From Nephrocerus scutellatus (Eukaryota; Arthropoda; Insecta; Diptera; Pipunculidae), in NCBI GenBank assembly GCA_947095585.1, contig OX352761.1, forward strand, positions 81,471,267 to 81,535,266: DNA of 64,000 nt, in the 5' to 3' direction. The notes beneath the pieces are model-generated. The model did not search any database. It saw only the letters and a program-made list of their open reading frames with translations, and was not told the origin of the DNA. A program made the position numbers and the translations under genes. This document shows positions 1-8,997 of this stretch, piece after piece (the stretch's first letter is position 1; every line of letters starts with the position of its first letter).

Positions 1-590
1 AAACGGATAAACTAACGGAAATCTCAAAATCTCAAAATGGTATAGTTCGCAAAATTCCAGATCCTAATGACCATATTCCAGAACTTCCATAGGAACAAGT
101 CTAATATTCGATCTTAGTCCTACATACCGGATTTCATGCGAATCGCTTCAGAAATTACTTTGTTCCTAAAAGTCCAGACCATAATGACCATATTCCAGAA
201 TTTCCATAGGAACAAGACTTATAGTCGCATCCTAGTCCTACATACCGAATTCCATGCGAATCGCTTGAGAAATTTCTTGTTCCCGAAATTCCAGACCATA
301 ATGACAATATTCCAGAATTTCAATAGGAAAAATTCTTAGTCTCATCATAGTCCTAGATAACAAATTTCATGCGAATCGCTTGAGAAATTGCTTTGTTCCC
401 GAAATTCCAGACCATAATGAATATATTCCAGAATTTCCATAGGAGCAAGTCTTATAGTCATATTATAGTCCTGCATACCGAATTTCATGCGAAACGCTTG
501 CGCAATTGCTTTGTTCCCGAAATTCCAGACCATAATGACCATATTCCAGAATTTCAATAGAAACAAGTCTTATAGTTTTTACATGGTTTC
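1..590 (+). repeat. Satellite-like tandem array, about 116-118 bp unit
   Basis: About five units. Each carries the phrases CATACCGAATTTCATGCG, AATCGCTTGAGAAATTGC, CCGAAATTCCAGACCATAATG and a 'cataggaacaagtcttatagtc' end. The start of the shared phrase recurs at 136, 254, 369 and 487, giving 115-118 bp spacing. The same family recurs at 4930-5600 (+), 37200-37860 (-) and 42280-42787 (-). Short ORFs inside it are translations of the repeat, not genes. Confidence 0.85.
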
Positions 591-954
591 ATTAACATTG
601 TCTCCTTTAACAGTTAGAAATTTAACGGTGGGACATTAACAGTGTGTCACTTAACAATTTACTTTTTGAACATGTAGGGGGTACAACCTTGTAGTGAGAC
701 GTTGTCACGTCAAAAGGGTTGTAATCAGTAGAGATGTTCCTTTTGTCACAAAGAATCTTAACGAAGTTTCTTTTTTTTTGTAATTTATAATTCCCGCTTA
801 AAGGGGTTCGCACCCTTATAAAGCTCGGCTATATGCTTGGTTGCGCGGGTGGAAAGGGAGAAGAAAGGAGGAGATGTCTATGAGCTTGTGTTTTGAATGC
901 CTGTGGATCATAGTGATGTGGGAAGAAATATATTCGTCCGAAGATATTTTTTAT
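591..954. other. Unassigned stretch between satellite and DINE-like repeats
   Basis: I recognise no gene or element here. It has short purine-rich stretches around 850-870 and a nine-T run near 770. The right edge joins the reversed 3' subterminal motif (TTCTCTAATAGG) of the DINE-like repeat. Confidence 0.4.
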
Positions 955-2364
955 GTTAATTCTCTAATAGGAGATACATATTATGTGTTTAAAATTTGAA
1001 GAAAATCGGGTTAATTTTGAAAAAACCACTTGGCTCTCAGGGCCCGATCATTCCAAAAATTTTGCAAAAAAGTTTTGTCCATCTGAGATACACATGTGTC
1101 GACATCGAGATAATTTTTAAAAAAATTACATGGCCACCCCTCGGTCCTCAGAGCCCGTTCACTATAAACACTTACAAAAAGTTTTAATCTTCGGAGATAC
1201 ATATGTGTTTAACATTTTAAGAAAATCAGGCTAGTTTTTAAAAAAATTATATGGGCACCCCGCGGGGGTCGGGATGCACATGTGTGTAAAATTTGCACAA
1301 AATCGGGTTAATTTTTTTAAAAAAAAATTTGGGGCCCGGGGTCTCCAAAATTTCTACAAAAAGTGTTGTCCATCGGAGATACATATGTGTATAAAATTTT
1401 AAGAAAATCGGTTTATTTCTTAAAAATTTTCCACGAGAAACAGACCGACCGACCGACAGACAGACGTGCCATGGGCATTTTTGGTGAAATTCCCCATTTT
1501 GTGGTGAAAACATAGCAGACAGCGCACAGTTGATACGACGTGCACACAACGACGTACGAAGTATGTACAACTAAAATTCTTTCTTTTGAGTTGAGTTAAG
1601 CTGTAAAGCAGTTTGAGTGCGTAACCAGTTCTTCATATACTCGTACAAAACCTTCTCTATAGAAAGCCCAACTGTTTTCTTGAAGCACAGATACTAACGA
1701 AATATTTATGTTTTGGTGATTAAATTAAGAGCAAAAGCCAAGCAAAAACCATACGAAATTTTTCTGCGTTTCACTGCCAAAAATTACGTTTCTCGCTCTT
1801 TTTACTACGGCCGCGTTTCATAAAATGCCTCTGCTTATCTCTTATACTCTGTATTCACATGTCACAGTCGCGTTCTTTTATAGCATTAGTATGCATACAG
1901 TTGGGCTTTCTACAAAACCTTCTTTATAGAAAGCCCAAGTATTCCGCTGATACACAGAAACATGCTTAAAAAAATCCCAAATGTTTATGTATTGGTAATC
2001 AACAAAAGAGCAAAATCCATATAAAAATTTAATGTTTTCCACTACCACATCTTACGTTTCTCGCTCTTTGCGACTGCTTATTTTTTGTACACTGTATTCA
2101 CATCCCACAAACACAGACGCTTTTGGGATTGTTCAGTGCATTAGTATGCATACAGTTGGGATTTCTATAGAGAAGGTTTTGTACTCGTAGTCGTGATATT
2201 GTACAAAACACAAATTAAGAATGCACTCACACATCTGAGTGTACAACACATTTCAATTGCTGCACCATTCAGTTTTGTATAAAAATATTTGTTCTACTTC
2301 CTCTTGATATCTCTATACTATCTGCTGCAACGCAACAACAAAACAACCCCAATCGTAAAGCAAG
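955..2364 (-). mobile_element. DINE-1-like non-autonomous element, 3' part and core, split by a MITE pair
   Basis: On the minus strand this contains the (GTCG)n-like microsatellite (1441-1465 on plus), then tandem repeats of about 120 bp whose consensus reads 'cccgattttcttcaaattttatacacatgtgtatctccgatgg', written here in short form. It ends in the reversed subterminal motif near 955. A core sequence (2280-2440 on plus, containing gcagcgctgc) lies upstream. Positions 1649-2187 are a separate inserted inverted-repeat element. It is the mirror copy of 45113-46640. Confidence 0.65.
1649..2187. mobile_element. Tandem pair of small inverted-repeat elements (MITE-like)
   Basis: The outer ends are inverted: TACAAAACCTTCTCTATAG at 1649 and its complement at 2169-2187. 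A head-to-tail junction near 1905-1935 (cagttgggctttctacaaaacc) repeats the end motif, so two units of roughly 265-275 bp share terminal repeats of about 30 bp or more. The mirror copy is 45466-46019. The related sequence at 49.32 kb lacks the element and reads straight through 'acgagtatatgaag', which supports insertion with a 4-5 bp duplication (CGAG). The family is not recognised. Confidence 0.65.
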
Positions 2365-2869
2365 CAGCGCTGCCTACATCAAATCACTCATCAGCGCACA
2401 CAGAACACTGTCATTATAGTATGATATGATCTGCGAATTGGGCCTAAGGCCCCAGGGGTGCCCGTATAAATTTTTTAAAAACTAGCCAGATTTTATTCAA
2501 ATTTTATACATATATTTATCCCGATGGACAAAAGTTTTTGTAAAATTTTTGGAGTGAATGGGCCCTGAGGCTCGGGGCGGAGCTATACATTTTTTTTAAT
2601 AATTAGCCCGATTTACTTTAAATTTTAAACATATATGAATCTCCGATAGACCGAACTTTTTGTAAAAATTTTTGAGTTTTTGATTTGAATTTTTTCTCAT
2701 ACAAATTTTTTTTACACATGTGTATCTCCGGTGAGAATAGTTTTTGAAAAAATTTTGAAGTGAGGGGGCTCTAATATTAACTTTTTCCTAATTAACCCGG
2801 TTTAACTTTGCACACATGTGTATCCCCTATTAGAGAATTTACATGAAAAATTTAAATTTTTATGGGTTG
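2365..2869 (+). mobile_element. DINE-1-like element, 3' portion
   Basis: About three diverged 120 bp tandem repeats (cccgatttt..., ctccgatgg..., gggccc...) are followed by the 3' signature: 'attagagaattta', an A/T stem-loop, then ATGGGTTG ending at 2869 and a T-run. The 5' half is missing. It is joined head to head with the minus-strand element on its left. The mirror copy is 44608-45112. Confidence 0.7.
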
Positions 2870-3063
2870 TTTTTTTGTTTGCCTAAAAAGTAAATATTAT
2901 CACTACTAGATTAAATTAGCTTAGATAAATAAAATTAATAAATAGCTATGCTAAGTGATGGATAAGATTGTTTCAAAAGTTTACGAATAATCAAATCAAC
3001 CCGTCCTTACACGATTTGAATGAGAATATTTGTTTATAAGAACAGCCAGGGAATAGTAACGAA

Positions 3064-3870
3064 ATGAACGAAACACAGCTTACGCAAGTGATAAACGCTT
3101 CAGCGTCTGCTGATGCAAAGGCAAGAATTTGAAAAGAAATTAAATGTGTTACAGGATCAGATTGTCAGTGCTTCCGAAGGGCCGATAGTAGCTAGGTATG
3201 AGAGGGTCAAGATTACCCCGGGCATATTATGTGAAGAATCCCTCGACGTTGTGAAGACGCTGCCAGAATTTCGGGTCAGCTTGAGTCTTATGTATCGTTG
3301 CGCCAAGCCGCACATAATGCCTACGAGTTATTTAAAAACCACGACGGCAGCTCAAGGAACTACCAAGCGGTCACAATCATAAGAAATAAAGTTCAAGGTG
3401 CCGATGACGCGCTCCTCTCCTCTTTTAGTACCATATTAAATTTTGAGGCTATCATAGCCCGACTCGATTTTACGTTTTCTGATAAGCGGCCGATCTATTT
3501 GGTGGAGCAAGAACTATCGACTTTAAGACAGGGTTCTTCCAGCGTTCTGGAGTTCTACGAGGAAGTGGAGAAAAAATTATCTTCGCTTGCGAACAAGACG
3601 AAAATGTCCTATGAGGTTAACATTGCAAATGCAACAACGAAAAATATAGGGCCGATGCCCTAAGAGTTTTTATTTCTGGGCTCAAGAAGCCATTATGTGA
3701 CATTTCTTGCGTCTCAACCAAGTGATTTACCATCCGCATTAGCACTGGCACAAGAAGTAGATGCGAATCATGAACCTTATGTGTTCGCTGCTAGCTTTGC
3801 AAACAGAGCGGCCGATGCCGCAAGAAAAAAAAATTGTCAACGGAACAACAACAGGGACAACTCTGATAAC
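3064..3870 (+). pseudogene. Gypsy-class (errantivirus-like) gag fragment, broken
   Basis: A gag-like coding region begins at the ATG at 3064 but stops after about 23 codons; the gag-like sequence then continues in other frames (open segments 3113-3382, 3298-3663 and beyond). The middle segment has the features of insect gypsy/17.6-type gag: a VEQELSTLRQGSSS-like stretch and an LEFYEEVEKKL stretch. No nucleocapsid zinc finger is seen. At least three frame changes make it non-coding. The sequence continues into a protease after the foldback element at 3873-4411. The inverted copy at 42788-44412 shares part of it, so breakage predates the inverted duplication in part. Assignment to errantiviruses rests on residue similarity only. 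Confidence 0.7.
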
Positions 3871-3872
3871 TA

Positions 3873-4411
3873 AAGGGTGTTTTTTTGGGAGGTTTGTTTT
3901 TCCGATAGATGTCGTTTTATTTTATGACAGTTGTTTTGACAGCTCAAAGTGGCATTTCTACTCAGTATTGTTTGGCAAATCATTATGAAAAAAAAAAAAA
4001 AAAAAAAAAAAAAAATGACATTTGTGAAAAATAGTCGTGGTAGCCATATGCCAGAAATTGTGTTTAAATGTTAAATGCCAAAAAATTATCTACCAAACAC
4101 CCGTTAGATATAACGTATTTTTTTAAGAGGTTGCCGATTTTTTTTTTTAATTAAACCCATATAAAATTATGAAATGACCAAAATTTTTTTTTATTTGGTA
4201 GATAATTTTTTGGCATTTAACATTTAAACACAATTTCTGGCATATGGCTACCACGACTATTTTTCACAAATGTCATTTTTTTTTTTTTTTTTTTTTCATA
4301 ATGATTTGCCAAACAATACTGAGTAGAAATGCCACTTTGAGCTGTCAAAACAACTGTCATAAAATAAAACGACATCTATCGGAAAAACAAACCTCCCAAA
4401 AAAACACCCGT
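3873..4411. mobile_element. 539 bp foldback MITE with TA target duplication
   Basis: The two arms, about 3873-4100 and 4195-4411, are near-perfect inverted complements of about 220 bp, starting AAGGGTGTTTTTTTGGGAGG and ending in the complement of ACGGGTGTTTTTTTGGGAGG. Each arm carries a homopolymer of about 22-25 A (or T). The flanks are TA on both sides (3871-3872 and 4412-4413). The copy at about 38132 is uninterrupted (GATAACTATAAGG), which proves the insertion and the TA duplication. TA duplication suggests the Tc1/mariner group. There is no transposase gene. Confidence 0.85.
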
Positions 4412-4413
4412 TA

Positions 4414-4930
4414 TAAGGAGAAAAAACTTCTTGTTGACACAGGAGCCTCCAAAAGCTATATAAGTCCTCAAGCGGATCTAAAAGGGGTCAGGCCTGCCGA
4501 CAAGAATTTCAAGATAAAATCCATACATGTAGTTATTATTATAACAAAAAAGTGTAAAGTACATCTTTTAGGGGTAATCTCAGAATTTTTCATTTATCAT
4601 TCATTTCATTTGACGGTATTTTGGGCCTACTTGACCTACTTAATAGGGTTCATGCTAACATCAACTTAAAAAATATTTATAGAATACGATTCTGGGAAAG
4701 AAGTTATAAATTTTCTAAAAGGTCAAGATGTCAGCCATCTGCAGCTCCAGACCAAGTCAGTTCCGGCGAGCATAAAGGGAAAATTTTCAGGAGTCGTTTT
4801 CGGAGAGCCAAACGAAAAACTTAGTTACAACACGAATGTTGTAGCTACAATTTGCACTAGAGACAACGAACCATTTTATGCATACTTTTATCCATATTCA
4901 CTGGGTGTCGCAGATTGTGTGAAATCGGAA
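4414..4930 (+). pseudogene. Gypsy-class retroelement protease and downstream fragment, broken
   Basis: The open stretch from about 4414 encodes an aspartic protease start with the catalytic motif LLVDTGASKSYISP. It keeps reading to about 4669, followed by further retroelement-like sequence in another frame to about 4900. It is the continuation of the gag remnant at 3064-3870 and was separated from it by the foldback MITE. The right-arm copy (37879-38226, minus) reads gag end and protease in a single frame because the MITE is absent there. No reverse transcriptase follows: the sequence runs into the satellite. It is a dead fragment. Confidence 0.7.
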
Positions 4931-5600
4931 ATAAAAACCCTTCTCGCATCTTAGTCCTACACACCGAATTTCATGCGAATCGCTTGAGAAATTGCTATGT
5001 TCCCGAAATTCCAGACCAAAATGACTATATTCCAAAATTCATGCGAATAGCTTGATAAATTGCTTTGCTCCCAAAATTCCAGACCATCATGATCATATTC
5101 CAGAACTTTCAAACGAACAAGTCTTATAGTCGCATCTACGTCCTACATACTGAATTTCATGCGAATCGCTTGAGAAATTGGTCTGTTCCCGAAATTCCAG
5201 ACCACAATGATCATATTCCAGAATTTCATAGGAACAAATCTTACAGTCCAATCTTAGTCCTACATACCGAATTTCATGAAAATCGCTTGAGAAATTACTT
5301 TAGAATAACATAATGATCATATTCCAGACTTCATACGAATCGCTTGAGAAATTGCTTTGTTTCCGAAATTCCAGACTATAATGATCATATTCCACAATTT
5401 CATAGGAACATTTCTTATAGTCGCACCTTATTCCTTCATACCGAATTTCATGCAAATCGCTTGAAAATTTACTTTGTTCCCAAAATTCCAGACCATAATT
5501 ATCATATTCCAGACTTCATGCGAATCGCTTGAGAAATTGCTTTGTTCCCGAAATTCGAGACCTTAATATCATATTCCAGAATTTATAAAGTAGTTTCGCT
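4930..5600 (+). repeat. Satellite-like tandem array next to the Helitron end
   Basis: Same 116-118 bp family as 1-590, with about six degenerate units. It ends at 'actttataaattctgg' sequence (reversed), followed by a short AT spacer and the inverted Helitron 3' terminus at 5635. The mirror arrays are 37200-37860 and 42280-42787. Confidence 0.8.
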
Positions 5601-5634
5601 TACAATAAAAATAAAAAAAGAAATATATAATAAA

Positions 5635-6371
5635 CTAGCTGAAATACCCAGCGTTGCCTGGCTGCCCTCACCACACTACCCTCCCCCTAACTGATCGCCA
5701 AGACCCTTCAGAACCACTTTGAGATACCCCCCACCCCTCACTATATATAACAGTATAGCACTATTTTTATTATTATGTTTATTTTAATTTTAATAAAGGG
5801 TATAGCCCACCTTTTTGTCGTGGTGCAAGTTATTCATTGACTTGTCCCTTGGTAATACGTTTATGTATACAAAAAATGCACGGTCTTCGAGTCAAGCGCC
5901 CTACCACGTCAACCATCTCAACACCATTACAACACTAACCCCATACAAACCATTCACCCAAAAAAAAATTAATAGTAAAAATTAAATAAATATAACGTAT
6001 TTCCGAGTGATCACGTCTCAACAATCAACAATAAACGACGATTACTTACAAAAATAAGTTTTCTATTTCGTTTAAACTCAAATGGTACGTAAGTTGGTAT
6101 CATTGGGATGCGGGGTATCAACACTTATTGTCCCTTATATTTTCCTTTTAGAATTGTTGCTTCGATTACATTGTTAAGTAAATTTTTCACTGATAGCAGT
6201 ATGCCGTTACAAAGACGCGGTGGGTTAATATTTCGTAACATTATGATTACCGGTCCTACTTTTAATTGAAGATTATGGGGTGGCAATCCTGGCAAATCAA
6301 ATGAGTTTTAAAATTCTGGTGGATAGTTGACGACATCATCTTGATTAGTTGCGCAATCAACTGATTTGTAT
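5635..6371 (-). mobile_element. Helitron 3' terminal segment with the end of the helicase gene
   Basis: On the minus strand the segment ends ...CAACGCTGGGTATTTCAGCTAG followed by T: a hairpin (CCAG/CTGG around GCAACG) about 10 bases before a terminal CTAG with a 3' T, the classic Helitron 3' signature. Plus positions 6090-6371 carry the C-terminal Pif1-like helicase coding remnant (motifs PPRLCNG and VIEATILKGKYKG on the minus strand). Positions of about 5795-5875 resemble the 3' untranslated tail of the local non-LTR retrotransposon. It continues at 24253 beyond the LTR element inserted at 6376-24248. Related copies: 35280-37170 and 40465-41249. Confidence 0.8.
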
Positions 6372-6375
6372 GTCT
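6372..6375. other. Target site duplication GTCT, left
   Basis: GTCT directly precedes the LTR start TGTAACG and is repeated at 24249-24252 after the other LTR. The uninterrupted Helitron copies near 36.43 and 40.51 kb contain this tetramer once, which confirms the duplication. Confidence 0.95.
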
Positions 6376-8599
6376 TGTAACGAAGTTTCTTAGGCTGAGG
6401 TAAGCTCAGCGGATCCAGCGGTTCGTTACAGAAAATTTCTTAAGTTAATTCAACAAAATTAAAGTTAAGTTATAAAGACAAATCTTTTATTAAATCGCAA
6501 TTATTAAATTACAATAATCAACTTTATATAAAGGTACAATTTCTTACTTACGTACTCACGAGTTATGGGGTTAGTATAATTTACTCACTCTGACGCGGGA
6601 GTCGGTCTCGTCAATCGCATGGTGCGTTGCGTGGGATTGGGCTTACTACTATCGATTTTACCCTGCCCAACAACTGCGGAGAGGTATAACCTCTGCCAAG
6701 CTACAAGTGAATATAATATTGATGGTTTGTAACCCCTTACCACGGGTGGGGGGAAGCTACAAACCGTAGAAAAAGGTAAACCTGAAACAAAACTGAGCCA
6801 CCAACTGTGGAGAGGTATAACCTCTGCCAAGCTACAAGTGAATATAATATTGATGGTTTGTAACTCCTTACCACGGGTGGGGGGAAGCTACAAACCGTAG
6901 AAAAAAAAGCTAAACCTGAAATACAACTGATCCACCAATCTGTGGAGAGGTATAACCTCTGCCAAACTATCAGCGAAATATATGGGTTGCAACCCCTTAC
7001 CACGGGTGGGGGGAGCTACAAACCGTATAAGTATAAAGAAAAGGAGAACCTAGCCCTTATTTCTAATAACTTGCAACCTTTTACCACGGGTGGTAGAAGC
7101 TACAAATCATATATAACTTATGGATAATACCTAGGAATAATAACCTGTAACCCCTTACCACGGGTGGGGGGAAGCTACAAGCTATGTATATATGGCTACG
7201 TCTAAAAAGAACTGATCCAACAACTGCGGAGAGGTATAACCTCTGCCAAGCTACAAGTGAATATAATATTGATGGTTTGTAACTCCTTACCACGGGTGGG
7301 GGGAAGCTACAAACCGTAGAAAAAGCTAAGCCTGAAACAAAAAAACTGAGCCACCAACTGTGGAGGGGTATAACCTCTGCCAAGCTACAAGTGAATATAA
7401 TATTGATGGTTTGTAACTCCTTACCACGGGTGGGGGGAAGCTACAAACCGTAGAAAAAGCTAAACCTGAAACAAAAAGACTGAGCCACCAACTGCGGAGA
7501 GGTATAACCTCTGCCAATGCCAAGCTACAAGTGAATATAATATTGATGGTTTGTAACCCCTTACCACGGGTGGGGGGAGCTTCAAACCGTAGAAAAACTA
7601 TATTCCTGCGCTAATAATTTGTAACCCCTTACCACGGGTGGGGGGAAGCTACAAATTATATATAACCTTAAGATAATATCTTACAACCCCTTACCACGGG
7701 TGGGGGGAAGCTGTAAGATATGTATAACTAACTAGAATAAGACTAAAAACAAGGCCACTTACCCGCTCTGCACCGTGCGATGGTTCACCACAAACTCTCC
7801 TCGCTGACCGGTCAGCAGCCTTCTTTTATACCTAACTAACGGTACTTTGGTCCAGCATGCATTGAAATAATTTTATGTTTGTTCGTCACGTATGTTCGTT
7901 TGTCGCTGCCGTTGCCATGCACATACACATTGCCTCTGCCTGTATGCAATGTGATGCCATGCGCCATGCCGATACCCGTGTGTGTGTAACGCATGTTGTC
8001 TCCGTCGTTGTCATGCGCATGCATACTGCACTTGCCTGCTTGCAGCGTGCATGCCATGCTGATACCCATGTGTGTACTGTCCTCCTGTATGCTAGACCCA
8101 AGCACCGTGTTGTTGTTCTTGTTCTATGTTGTTGTTTTCTAATGTTTTGTTTTCTAATGTTTTGTTTTCTTTCTAATGTTTTGTTTTCTCTCTAATGTTT
8201 TGTTTTCTCGTGTTAATCGTTGGCATTCACTCGCGTAAATATTCAATTTACCGCTGTGTGTTGCCATGAGTATTGCTTTACAATTGTCGGTGCAGTGCTA
8301 TGAAGCAAAGCCCGTTACAATTCTTTCTTACTCTACAGGGTGCTTATTTCTAATCTTAAAAATAATCGTGAGTATTATAGTTATTTTAATAATATTATTC
8401 GTGAGTATCTAATAGTGAGTATTCTACTTGGAAGTATTTAATTTTCAGGTTTATTTTATTCAATTTATAAAATGTATTATACGTATATAAAAACAAAGTA
8501 AATATAAATATTTAGGATGGAACCTGGCCCGCTGAGATGTGTTCGTTGGTTGGTTGCTATGTATGGGTGATTTTGGGAGCGCCCAAAATCTTCCTTACA
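6376..8599 (-). repeat. 3' LTR of the outer LTR retrotransposon (2224 bp)
   Basis: Read on the minus strand it starts TGTAAGGAAGATTTTGG and ends AACTTCGTTACA (TG...CA). It matches 22002-24248 (2247 bp) apart from small length changes, for example a missing stretch equivalent to about 23700-23735 and extra 'gttttctaatgtttt' units near 8133-8180. LTRs over 2 kb are unusual and are known in the Ulysses group. No credible protein is encoded; open frames here follow the minisatellite. Confidence 0.93.
6675..7735. repeat. Minisatellite within the LTR with hairpin-forming units
   Basis: Ten occurrences of the core ACCACGGGTGG, each usually flanked by TTGTAAC and GCTACAA so that every unit can fold into a hairpin. 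Longer units of about 120-155 bp also contain AGAGGTATAACCTCT, a second perfect inverted repeat. The other LTR (about 22300-23345) also has ten cores, so copy number has been kept in step between the LTRs. Confidence 0.85.
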
Positions 8600-8620
8600 C
8601 CCCCCCCCCCTCTACTCCGG
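8600..8620 (-). other. Polypurine tract of the outer retrotransposon
   Basis: On the minus strand the bases immediately before the 3' LTR read AGTAGAGG followed by an unbroken run of G. This is the plus-strand DNA primer of a retrotransposon. The G-run is on the plus strand as C at 8600-8610. Confidence 0.75.
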
Positions 8621-8830
8621 GTTGGCAAGCTGAACTGCCACTCCTCCGTTCCTGCAGATGCGGACCCGATACACCAGCCCTGTTGTTCTGACGTAGAACT
8701 TCACTTGTTGTCCCCGGTTCCGGGTCTGTGTTGCCTGGTTGATGCGTCGCATAACCTCTTGGGGCCACTGGTCCAGAGGTCCTCGGACGGAGTTGGGAGA
8801 ACGGGGCCTTTTAAATTCTGCTTTAAGTTG
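8612..8830 (-). pseudogene. Short open frame after pol in the outer element (possible ORF3 remnant)
   Basis: An open frame of about 72 codons runs on the minus strand from after the stop at 8831-8833 to TAG at 8612-8614, between the pol end and the polypurine tract. It includes a stretch reading GLVYRVRICRNGGV. It lies where the inner element has ORF3, whose C-terminal part contains GFIYGRRLGNGIIHL; the resemblance (G-aromatic/aliphatic-Y-x-R pattern followed by NG) is weak and may be chance. Its only methionine is internal. I mark it as a possible remnant, not as an established gene. Confidence 0.3.
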
Positions 8831-8997
8831 TTACTGTTGTTGTCTCCTTTGGAGGTCGTTGGAGTCTAGACCGTGATGTTCTTTTTCTGCGATTTTGGGC
8901 TGTTCCTTTGACTGGGGTGTGGTGTCATCGCTGTTATATTCTTTTAGGTCGCTGATGTGTGCGGTGCGAGTTTTGCCGCCTGTGCGAACCTGGACGA

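Noticed and set aside
1..590. CRISPR-like regular spacing
   Set aside because: The 116-118 bp units are tandem without unique spacers, in a eukaryotic genome.
6585..7523. Overlapping minus-strand open frames with repeated SFPPPVVR-type phrases
   Set aside because: They follow the LTR minisatellite period and repeat in the other LTR; no gene-like composition.
7836..8195. Open frames of about 90-106 codons in the LTR, both strands
   Set aside because: Overlapping frames on both strands in (TG/CATG)-rich LTR sequence; low-complexity cysteine/methionine content, not coding.
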